Below, piece by piece: positions 1-5,769 of a stretch of DNA of 18,035 nucleotides. The notes beneath the pieces were generated by a model. The model saw nothing but the letters and a program-made list of their open reading frames with translations, ran no database searches and was not told where the DNA came from. The stretch covers positions 1-18,035 of the forward strand of contig JAEWBF010000050.1 in the NCBI GenBank assembly GCA_023391285.1, in the 5' to 3' direction. Every line of letters starts with the position of its first letter. Within the stretch, counting starts at the first letter, position 1. Source of the stretch: Verrucomicrobiota bacterium. Its GTDB lineage: Bacteria; Verrucomicrobiota; Verrucomicrobiia; Opitutales; Opitutaceae. A program made the translations under genes and the position numbers.

Positions 1-120
1 GCCGAGCAGCATGCTCCCGCTGAACGCGTTGCGCGCCTCCGGCCGGTTCATCGTGACGATGACGACGTGACCGTCGCGCTCGACGGTGCAATGCTCGGTG
101 CTGATCGGCAGCCGTTCCAC
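1..120 (-). CDS. Enoyl-CoA hydratase/isomerase (crotonase) family, N-terminal 40 residues, runs off the left edge
   Basis: I read this by hand from a GTG at 120. The 40 visible residues contain VIVTMNRPEARNAFSG at about 19-35, the first beta-strand and turn of crotonase-fold acyl-CoA hydratases and isomerases. Members act on CoA thioesters in fatty-acid or sterol side-chain breakdown. The start is secure: AGGAGG lies 7 nt upstream, a much better ribosome-binding site than any other gene here has. The wording is like actinobacterial (mycobacterial or rhodococcal EchA) proteins. The gene has no functional link with the pectin genes that fill the rest of the window and appears to belong to different DNA joined near base 217-230. 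The subfamily cannot be told from 40 residues. Confidence 0.8.
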   Translation of the reverse strand, partial: MERLPISTEHCTVERDGHVVIVTMNRPEARNAFSGSMLLG

Positions 121-127
121 GGCGGTC

Positions 128-133
128 CCTCCT
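128..133 (-). promoter_or_regulatory. Ribosome-binding site AGGAGG of the crotonase gene
   Basis: A perfect AGGAGG on the minus strand with a 7-nt gap to the GTG at 120. It decides the GTG start. It contrasts with the other genes of the window, which have little or no Shine-Dalgarno sequence. Confidence 0.85.
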
Positions 134-140
134 GCAGGCG

Positions 141-208
141 GCAAAACAAGAACAGATTCTAGTAACAGTCTTCCCCGGCCGGTAGGTCTTGCTCTGCAAA
201 ACAAGAAC
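141..208. repeat. 13-bp direct repeat GCAAAACAAGAAC, two copies 55 bp apart
   Basis: GCAAAACAAGAAC occurs exactly at 141-153 and at 196-208. Each copy runs into one of the two KstR-like sites, so the repeat is probably a duplicated operator with its flank. The spacing is a little over five helical turns. Confidence 0.75.
148..161 (-). promoter_or_regulatory. KstR-like half-palindrome overlapping a TAGAAT -10 box
   Basis: On the plus strand the site reads AAGAACAGATTCTA. Against the published KstR pattern TnnAACnnGTTnnA (TetR-family repressor of sterol catabolism in actinobacteria) it matches 6 of the 8 fixed positions. On the minus strand bases 161-156 are TAGAAT, a good -10 box about 35 nt upstream of the crotonase GTG, so a repressor bound here would block transcription. 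No convincing -35 is seen. Binding by KstR itself is inference; a related TetR regulator would also fit. Confidence 0.45.
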
Positions 209-216
209 GTGATCTA
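203..216 (-). promoter_or_regulatory. Second KstR-like site upstream of the crotonase gene
   Basis: The plus strand reads AAGAACGTGATCTA. It matches 6 of 8 fixed positions of TnnAACnnGTTnnA, and 12 of 14 bases of the full palindrome TAGAACGTGTTCTA. It lies 55 bp upstream of the first site and shares the flanking bases GCAAAAC with it. It is the last recognisably actinobacterial sequence before the join with the uronate genes. Confidence 0.45.
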
Positions 217-229
217 CTTTTCCCGTCGA

Positions 230-1675
230 GGCGCCGGCGAGGGCGAGCTCGAGGGTGAAGCGATACCAGTCGCGCCAGAGGGTTTGGTCGGAAGCGTTCT
301 TCGAGGCGAAGAGCGCGCGGCCCATTTCGTAGGTGTAGCGGCCGCTGGTTTTGATCTCGAGGCGGGTGCCGGTGGCGGCGCCCATGACCTGGTAGTTTTC
401 GGCGGATTTGCCGGAGCCGGAATGGAAGCCGATGGAGACGCCGAATTTTTCGCAGACGGACCATTGTTTCGCGATGAGTTCGCGGAGGGCGGCGTTGTCG
501 GCGACGGGAGTGTTTTTTTGGAAACCGAAGGCGGGGGCGACGAAGTGGATTTTCATGCCGAGCGCTTCGCAGAGCGCGAGCATGATGGCGGTGGTTTCCG
601 GGGTGGTGAGGCCGGGAAGTTCGTCGATCGAGAGTTCGCGGAGGTAGTTGCGGGCGCCGGGGACGGTGAACGCGGCGGCGCGGGCGGCGGAGTATTTTTC
701 GTCGCGGCGCTTCATCTTTTGGAGCGCGGGCCAGACGGAGCAGAGGAGTTTTTCGAAGGCGGCGTCGTCGAGTTTGAGGCCGGCGGTGGGGACCTCCGCC
801 TTCGCCGAGGCTATGGCGGACAGGCGGGCGCGGACTTTTTCGACGAGATCGGCGGGGATGTCGGCGAGGCGCGCGGGTTGGTTGAGCGCGAGTTCGGGCG
901 AGAGATCGAAGGTGATGTAGCTGGCGAGGAGGCAGCCGCGGACGAGTTGGTCTTCGCGGGAGTCGAATTTGCCGCCGATGGGTTGGTGGTCGGCGTTGAA
1001 GGACCACGGAATGCGGCGATGGTGGAAGCCGTGTTTGAGTTTGGTGAGGACGCAGCCGTGGCTCATGCCCTCGACGGATTGGCCCTGATGACCCTCGGGG
1101 ACGTTGGTGCCGATGAAGGGGAAAGGAACGGTGTCGAGCTGGCCGGCGAGCATTTGGTCGACGTCGAAGACGAGCTCGCGCGGGATGGAATTTTGGTTGG
1201 CGGTAAGGCCGAGATCGAGGGCGCTCATGGCCCAGTCGACGGCGGGCCAGTGAAGGACGGTGAAGCGGGCGCCGACGCCGAGGGTGCTGCGGCCGAGATT
1301 GCCGCCGGTGGACGGGAAGATCGTGGAGGCGGCGTCATGCTCGAGGACGAGATTTTTGAGGCGGAGAAGATTTTCCCAGGTGGCGGGGAAAATGGCGAGA
1401 GAGCCGCCGAGGGCGATGCCTCGATCGAGGGTGGCCGCAGCTCCGGAGGCGCGCGCTTCCAAACGCCAGGCGCAATCGCCGGTGAGCTCGTCTTCGAGGA
1501 GCGACCAGCGGCCGGCGGCGGTCTCGAAGTGGCTTTTTGGATACTCGCGCAGGGGCGTGCCCGCGGTGAGCTTCGCGCTGAGCGCGGGCCAATCGAGGCA
1601 GAAGTCGGGGCTGACGCAGGGGTTCTGCGCGATGCGGAGATCGTGGCGGAGGAGGAAGTCGTTGATGGAACTCAA
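230..1675 (-). CDS. uxaE: Tagaturonate epimerase family protein (UxaE-like), C-terminus cut by the junction
   Basis: UxaE epimerises D-tagaturonate to D-fructuronate, linking galacturonate breakdown to the glucuronate branch. I read this frame by hand: 482 residues from a TTG at 1675. Recognised blocks are NADHQPIGG at about 227-235, ELSIDE at 357-362, HFVAPAFGF at about 387-395, GFHSGSGKSAENY at about 416-428 and EIKTSGRYTYEMG at 440-452. The charged and His residues in these blocks are candidates for the metal and active site of the TIM barrel. No in-frame ATG exists before residue 150. TTG at 1675 gives a sensible N-terminus; TTG at 1705 is the alternative but falls in repeat-like sequence. 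Similarity ends at about residue 482, where the frame continues without a stop to the window edge through unrelated DNA, so the true C-terminus is missing. It lies downstream of the SDR gene with a short gap, consistent with one transcript. The family call is from remembered motifs. Confidence 0.75.
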
Positions 1676-1689
1676 GGGGAGAAAATCGC

Positions 1690-1765
1690 AGACGCCAGAA
1701 TCCAAACTCCAAAGGGAGAGCGAGGTGGGATCGTGGCGTTTGAAGGTTGGCGTTTGGGATTTCAG
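1690..1765. repeat. Repeat-like spacer between the SDR and uxaE genes
   Basis: The spacer is built of near-repeats of words such as CCAAACTCC, GTTTGAAGGTTGG and GTTTGGGATTTCAG. Read on the minus strand it gives peptide text like SQTPTFKRHDP and LWSLDSG. It resembles the 'QTPNSKLQTP' kind of interspersed repeat seen in Verrucomicrobia and Bacteroidetes, and the 14-mer repeat at 4426-4467. It covers the region where a start or ribosome-binding site for uxaE would be expected. Confidence 0.4.
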
Positions 1766-2550
1766 ATGGTCATCGCGTGGTAGCCGCCGTCGACGATGAG
1801 CTCTTCGCCGGTGATGAAGGAGCCGGCGGCGTCGGAAGCGAGGAGGAGCGTGGCACCGATGAGTTCGCGGGCTTCGCCGAAGCGTTTGGCGGGCGTGTGG
1901 CCGAGGATGGCGGCGACGCGGTCGGGGGTGAGGACCTTGCGGTTTTGTTCGGCGGGGAAGAAGCCGGGGACGAGGACGTTGACGCGGACCTTGGCGGGCG
2001 CCCATTCGCGGGCGAGGTTGAGAGAGAGATTATGGACGGCGCCTTTCGAGGCGGAGTAAGTGATGACGCGGGAGAGCGGGACGATGCCGGACATCGAGCC
2101 GAGATTGATGATGGAGCCGCCCTCGCCGCGTTCGACGAGGTATTTGCCGAAGACCTGGCAGCCGAGGAAGACGCCCTTCACGTTGACGCGAAGGATGCGT
2201 TCGAACTCCTCTTCGGTGATGTCGAAGAAAGGCGTGGCGGAGTTGATGCCGGCGCCGTTGACGACGACGTCGACGCGGCCGGATTTTTTCAGGACGGCGT
2301 CGAGAAGGCCCTGGAGTTGGGCTTTGTCCGTGGCTTCGGCGGAGTGGAACCAGGCCTCGCCGCCGGCGGCGGAGATTTTGTCGAGGCGGGCCTGAGCTTT
2401 TTCGAGATTGCGGCCGACGATCACCACTTCGGCGCCGGCGCCGGCGAGACCCTCGGCCATCGCGCCGCAGAGTTCGCCGGTGCCGCCGATGACGACGGCG
2501 ACCTTACCGGTGAGGCCGAAGAGTTGGTGGAGGTAGTCGGGGGAATTCAT
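1762..2550 (-). CDS. SDR-family oxidoreductase, probably D-mannonate oxidoreductase (fructuronate reductase)
   Basis: A cytoplasmic short-chain dehydrogenase of 262 residues, the usual length for the family. The nucleotide-binding turn is GGTGELCG at 22-29, a variant of TGxxxGxG. NGAG is at 98-101, the structural Asn is N123, and the catalytic set is S152, Y165, K169 (YSASK). The C-terminal VDGGY is typical. The N-terminus (LFGLTGKVAVVIGG) and the GRNLEKA segment after the second strand resemble the SDR type of mannonate oxidoreductase (B. subtilis YjmF group), which reduces fructuronate to mannonate. That role fits the neighbouring uxaE, which makes fructuronate. KduD-like 2-dehydro-3-deoxygluconate dehydrogenase or gluconate 5-dehydrogenase remain possible. 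The family is certain; the substrate is inferred from context. Confidence 0.85.
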   Translation of the reverse strand: MNSPDYLHQLFGLTGKVAVVIGGTGELCGAMAEGLAGAGAEVVIVGRNLEKAQARLDKISAAGGEAWFHSAEATDKAQLQGLLDAVLKKSGRVDVVVNGAGINSATPFFDITEEEFERILRVNVKGVFLGCQVFGKYLVERGEGGSIINLGSMSGIVPLSRVITYSASKGAVHNLSLNLAREWAPAKVRVNVLVPGFFPAEQNRKVLTPDRVAAILGHTPAKRFGEARELIGATLLLASDAAGSFITGEELIVDGGYHAMTI

Positions 2551-2595
2551 TGGGAAAAACGTTTGGAGGCTGTGATGGGCCAGACGAGCGTAGAG

Positions 2596-3525
2596 TTAAG
2601 ACGGTTCGAGGAAGCCGAAGGGGGCGTCAAACGTGTCATGGTGCGCGGTGGCGGGAGCGAGGATTTCGCGCAGCCACGAGATCATGCGATCGGGGTAGTC
2701 GGGCAGGAATTGCGGCCAGGTGAGAAGGCCGTGCGGGGCGCCGGGAAGGGTGATGAGATCGCAGCGCACGCCGGCGGCGCGGAGCTTTTGTTGGAAGGCG
2801 AGGGATTGTTCGAGGCGGACGGTTTTGTCGGCTTCGCCGTGGAGGAGGAGGAAGGGCGGCAGTCCGGGTTTAATGTGGGTGAGGGGCGAGGCGGCGCGGA
2901 GAAGAGCGAGCGATTCGGGTGTGGGGGCGGCGGGGAGAGCGAAGAGCGCTTGAAGGGAGGTGCTGAGTTGTCCGCCGCGGTGAGCGACGTCGGTTTCGAA
3001 ATCGGTGACGGGAGCGAAGCCGACGACGGCTTGGACGCGGGTGGAGTCGTCGGCGAGCGCGGCGGCGAGGCAGACGAGGTGGCCGCCGGCGGAGTGGCCG
3101 AAGAGGGCGATGCGTGAAGGGTCGCCGCGGTAGTCGGCGGCGTGGGCTTTGACCCAGCGAATGGCGGTTTGGACGTCTTCGAGAGCGGCGGGCCAGCGGT
3201 GCGCGGGGGCCTGGCGGTAGTTGATGGAGAACCAGGTGAAGTTCGCGGCGGTGAGCGGGGCGAACCACGGGGTGATGTCGGCGCCGTCGCCGGGTTTGTC
3301 GCTGCCGGATTTGTCGCCGCGGGACCAGCCGCCGCCGTGAACGAGAATGGCGATGGGGTGGGGGCCGGGCGTAGGGGGGACGTGGGCGTCGAGGAGGAGG
3401 GTTTCGCCGGAGGCGCGGCCGTATTCGATGTCGCGAAAGATTTCTCCGGCGAACGCGGGCAGGCCGGAAATCGCAACGGCGATGACGGCGAAAAAGAAGA
3501 TGAGGCGACGGGAGAAAAAGCTCAT
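2596..3525 (-). CDS. Secreted alpha/beta-hydrolase esterase
   Basis: 309 residues from the ATG at 3525, chosen because it begins a clean signal peptide (SFFSRRLIFFFAVIAVAISG, likely cleaved after AFA at 26). The frame is open to a further start at 3651, but that adds 42 low-complexity residues ahead of the signal. The fold is a serine esterase of the carboxylesterase/BD-FAE (alpha/beta hydrolase fold-3) type: oxyanion motif HGGGW at 63-67, nucleophile elbow GHSAGG with S145, acid D233 in HGEAD, and H265 in GAPHG. It probably acts in the periplasm or outside. Beside pectin genes an acetyl or feruloyl ester on plant polysaccharide is a reasonable substrate guess; the sequence does not prove it. 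It ends 45 nt before the SDR start. Confidence 0.85.
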   Translation of the reverse strand: MSFFSRRLIFFFAVIAVAISGLPAFAGEIFRDIEYGRASGETLLLDAHVPPTPGPHPIAILVHGGGWSRGDKSGSDKPGDGADITPWFAPLTAANFTWFSINYRQAPAHRWPAALEDVQTAIRWVKAHAADYRGDPSRIALFGHSAGGHLVCLAAALADDSTRVQAVVGFAPVTDFETDVAHRGGQLSTSLQALFALPAAPTPESLALLRAASPLTHIKPGLPPFLLLHGEADKTVRLEQSLAFQQKLRAAGVRCDLITLPGAPHGLLTWPQFLPDYPDRMISWLREILAPATAHHDTFDAPFGFLEPS

Positions 3526-3693
3526 GGGACGCGCGGGAGCGAATCCGCGGAACGGATACGCCGCCGAGGGGGAGATCGATCGGGCGGCGCTGGCGAGTGC
3601 GAAGAATCGTGTGCGGGGGGAGCGGGGTTTCGAATGTGGGGGTGCGCTCATCGTTGAATGGCAGCGCGGGATTTGTGATTTGAATTTGAGCGG

Positions 3694-5577
3694 TTATCGC
3701 TGGAGGCGGCGGGCGGCGCGGAGGTGTGTCTCCGCTTCGGCACTACGGCCTTGGGCCGTGAGGGCGCGGGCGAGGGCGATGCGGTGCGCGGGGTTCTCGG
3801 GGTCGAGTTCGATCGCGCGATGGAAGTGCGGTTCGGCGGCGGCGAAGCGGTTGCTCAAGAGGAGCGCGATGGCGAGGCCGAGGTGGGCTTGGGCGTCGCG
3901 CGGGGCGAGTTCGACCGCCTGGGTGAAGTGCGGGATGGCGTCGGCGTTGCGGCCCGAGGCGGCGATGGCGAAGCCGAGATTGCGGTGGGCGACGGGGTGT
4001 TGCGGATTGAGCGCGAGGGCGCGTTGGAACGCGGGGATGGCGTCCGTGTAGCGATCGAGGGCGGCGTAGGCGGCGCCGAGGTTGTTGTGGGCGTCGGCGA
4101 AATTGGGCTGGAGCGCGAGGGCGCGTTCGAGATGCGGGAGGGCTTCGCGGGGTCGGCCGAGACGGGTGAGGTTGTCGCCGAGATTGGAGAGGGCTTGCGG
4201 GTAGTCGGGGCGGAGGGTGAGCGCGGTTTCGAGGTGTGTGATGGCTTCCTGGATACGGCCGCGTTCGGTGAGGGCGAGGGCCAGATTGTTGTGGGCGATC
4301 CAGGCAGAAGGATTTCGCGTGGCAGTGGTTTGCCAGAGGGTGAGGCTGTCGTGGTAAGTGCGGGATTGTTGGAAGGTGAGGCTGGCCAGAACGAAGAGGA
4401 CGGGGACGGCGAGGAGGAGGGGGGTGAGTTTTGGGTTTTGAGTTATGGGTTTTGAGTTTTGGGTTAGGGCGACCGTCGCGGTGGCGGCGAAGAGGGCGAA
4501 GATGGGAAGGGTGGCGAGGTATTGGAAGTGGTCGGCGACGTAGGAGAAGAGGAAAGGGTAGACGTTGAAGAAGCCGAGGACGGGGAAGAGCGTGCCGCCG
4601 AAGAGGAGAAGTGCGGTGAGGGCACCGCGCCCCCATGGGGTGCGCTTCGATGCGAAGAAGGCGGTTGAGAGGAGGACGAGCGTGGCGAGGATCCAGAGCC
4701 ACTGGGCGAGTGAGGAGGGATCGAGAGACCAGCGTGGGTAGATGAAAATGAGGTTCGCGGGCCAGAGGAGTTTGCCGAGGTAGAACCAGGGGATGCGGCC
4801 GGCGAGGAGGAGGCGCTCGGCGACGGTGAGATCGAACGCGGCGCCGTCGGCGCCGATGTGCGTGCGTTCGAAGTGTGCGGTGTGGAGACCGGCAGCGAGC
4901 GCGAGGGCGAACCAAGGAAGAAGCGGGAGGACGTCGCGGCGGAAGTGGAGCGAGCCGCTGCGCCACCAGACGATGACGAGAAGGGCGGCGGGGAGGGTGG
5001 CGGTGACGGATTTGGTGAGGAGGGCGGCGAGGAAGAGGAAGGTGGCGACGAGATAAGTTGAGAGTTGAGGGTTGAGAGTTGAGAGACTCGGAGCGGCGTT
5101 GCGGGCGTGTTGGAAATTTAGATACGTGAGGGCGGCGGAGAGGTAGAGGAGGGTGGAGAGGGTGTTTTTTTGTTCGGAGATCCAGGCGACGGATTCGACG
5201 CAGACGGGGTGGAGGGCGAAGAGGAGGGCGGCGAAGGCGGCGCCGGGGATGGCGAGGCGATGGAGAAGTCGGGCGAAGAGGCAGGCGTTGGCGGCGTGGA
5301 GGAGGATGTTGAGGAGGTGATAGCCGAGGGCGGAGTCGGCCCAGAGTTTGTGTTCGAACCAGAACGCGGAGTGGAGGAGCGGGTAGTATTGTTGCGTGGC
5401 GCCGACTTCGAACCAGATGCGGAAGAGCCCCGAGAGCGATTGGAGATCGGGACGCGTGACGTGGCCGGCGTCGTCCCAGATAAAGCCGGCGGAGAGAGCG
5501 GGCCAGTAGGCGATGAGCGTGGCGACGAAGAGGAGCGGGAACAGCCAGCGGGGGAGCGGGGTGGAGGGGGGGCGCAT
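3694..5577 (-). CDS. Multi-pass membrane protein with C-terminal TPR repeats (TMTC / GT-C-like)
   Basis: 627 residues from the ATG at 5577. The first ~410 residues hold about ten hydrophobic segments; the last ~215 form six or so TPR units (AHNNLALALTERGRIQEAI, ALSNLGDNLTRLGRPREAL and so on). Early after the first helix is WDDAGHV at about 34-40, an acidic loop as in GT-C glycosyltransferases. HPVCVESVAWISEQKNTLS, WFYLGKLLWPANL and YVADHFQYLATL are signatures of the TMTC-like family common in Verrucomicrobia and Planctomycetes. Known eukaryotic TMTC proteins are O-mannosyltransferases; the bacterial role is unknown. A GTG at 5625 would add 16 residues, but that stretch is interspersed-repeat sequence, so I prefer 5577. 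The gene contains two tandem-repeat insertions and one hairpin repeat in loops between helices. It has no evident role in uronate metabolism. Confidence 0.85.
   Translation of the reverse strand: MRPPSTPLPRWLFPLLFVATLIAYWPALSAGFIWDDAGHVTRPDLQSLSGLFRIWFEVGATQQYYPLLHSAFWFEHKLWADSALGYHLLNILLHAANACLFARLLHRLAIPGAAFAALLFALHPVCVESVAWISEQKNTLSTLLYLSAALTYLNFQHARNAAPSLSTLNPQLSTYLVATFLFLAALLTKSVTATLPAALLVIVWWRSGSLHFRRDVLPLLPWFALALAAGLHTAHFERTHIGADGAAFDLTVAERLLLAGRIPWFYLGKLLWPANLIFIYPRWSLDPSSLAQWLWILATLVLLSTAFFASKRTPWGRGALTALLLFGGTLFPVLGFFNVYPFLFSYVADHFQYLATLPIFALFAATATVALTQNSKPITQNPKLTPLLLAVPVLFVLASLTFQQSRTYHDSLTLWQTTATRNPSAWIAHNNLALALTERGRIQEAITHLETALTLRPDYPQALSNLGDNLTRLGRPREALPHLERALALQPNFADAHNNLGAAYAALDRYTDAIPAFQRALALNPQHPVAHRNLGFAIAASGRNADAIPHFTQAVELAPRDAQAHLGLAIALLLSNRFAAAEPHFHRAIELDPENPAHRIALARALTAQGRSAEAETHLRAARRLQR
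4426..4467. repeat. Three tandem 14-bp units inside the membrane TPR gene
   Basis: Units are GAGTTTTGGGTTTT (4426-4439), GAGTTATGGGTTTT (4440-4453) and GAGTTTTGGGTTAG (4454-4467). On the minus strand they encode TQNSKPITQNPKL, which sits between two membrane helices. Because 42 is divisible by 3, the array keeps the reading frame. Its AT content is far above the surrounding gene. Confidence 0.85.
4612..4637. repeat. Hairpin repeat, family B, copy 1 (inside the TPR membrane gene)
   Basis: The copy contains GCGGTG, loop AGGG, CACCGC, then CCCCCATG. The stem has one mismatch (GTGCGGTG against CACCGCGC). It is translated as part of WGRGALTALL. Near-identical copies are at 9624-9649 and 15317-15343. 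Confidence 0.7.
5056..5083. repeat. Four tandem heptamers inside the membrane TPR gene
   Basis: AGTTGAG (5056-5062), AGTTGAG (5063-5069), GGTTGAG (5070-5076) and AGTTGAG (5077-5083). The minus strand gives LSTLNPQLST in a loop after a membrane helix. The same peptide text (STLNPQLST and variants) is familiar as an interspersed element in Verrucomicrobia and Bacteroidetes genomes. Confidence 0.85.
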
Positions 5578-5596
5578 CGCAACGTGAGGTGAAGGT

Positions 5597-5634
5597 ATGA
5601 ACCACGAGTGGATGCGAAGGGGCACGAAGAAAAG
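5597..5634. repeat. Interspersed-repeat fragment of the 'TTCGTGTCCATTCGTGG' type
   Basis: On the minus strand the sequence reads TTCGTGCCCCTTCGCATC followed by CACTCGTGGTTCAT. It closely resembles a repeat found between genes in many environmental bacteria (TTCGTGTCCATTCGTGGTTC). It lies just upstream of the TPR gene and argues against starting that gene at the GTG at 5625. Identification is from memory. Confidence 0.45.
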
Positions 5635-5661
5635 CGGTTTGCTGGCGTTCGCCGCTACATG
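5633..5661. repeat. Hairpin repeat, family A, copy 1
   Basis: AGCGG (5633-5637) pairs with CCGCT (5652-5656), with an inner GGCG-TT-CGCC option at 5644-5653, and the element ends in CTACATGG. The same ending follows the hairpin at 12385-12414. Confidence 0.5.
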
Positions 5662-5675
5662 GGGGAGTCGAACGC

Positions 5676-5701
5676 GGCGCTCTGGGTGAGAGCGCCCTAC
5701 C
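5676..5701. repeat. Hairpin repeat, family A, copy 2
   Basis: GGCGCTC (5676-5682), 7-nt loop, GAGCGCC (5690-5696), then CTACC. The stem is perfect and there is no T-run next to it on either strand, so it is not a normal terminator. It sits directly beside copy 1 and the true terminator. Confidence 0.65.
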
Positions 5702-5712
5702 GGCGAGCTGCG

Positions 5713-5743
5713 AAAAAAAGGCCGCCGCTTGGGGCGGCGGCCT
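5713..5743 (-). terminator. Rho-independent terminator after the TonB receptor gene
   Basis: On the minus strand a perfect 10-bp stem (AGGCCGCCGC / GCGGCGGCCT, 5743-5734 with 5728-5719) with a 5-nt loop is followed by seven T (5719-5713). It begins 27 nt after the receptor stop codon and separates that gene from the TPR, esterase, SDR and uxaE group. Confidence 0.92.
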
Positions 5744-5769
5744 GGTGAACCAAGCGAGAAGCGTGACGG

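Noticed and set aside
86..1783. Plus-strand open frame of 565 residues
   Set aside because: It is rich in Gly, Ala, Glu and Val with no family motif, and lies opposite the UxaE-like gene. High GC at third positions of the minus-strand gene explains it.
1747..3117. Plus-strand open frame of 456 residues
   Set aside because: Antisense to the SDR and esterase genes, which have full catalytic motifs. Its composition is the same Gly/Ala/Glu-rich pattern.
4426..5083. Tandem repeats considered as a CRISPR array
   Set aside because: Units are 7 or 14 bp, directly adjacent with no spacers, and translated in frame.
5676..5701. Hairpin taken as a terminator
   Set aside because: No T-run follows the stem on either strand; the neighbouring hairpin at 5713-5743 is the real terminator.
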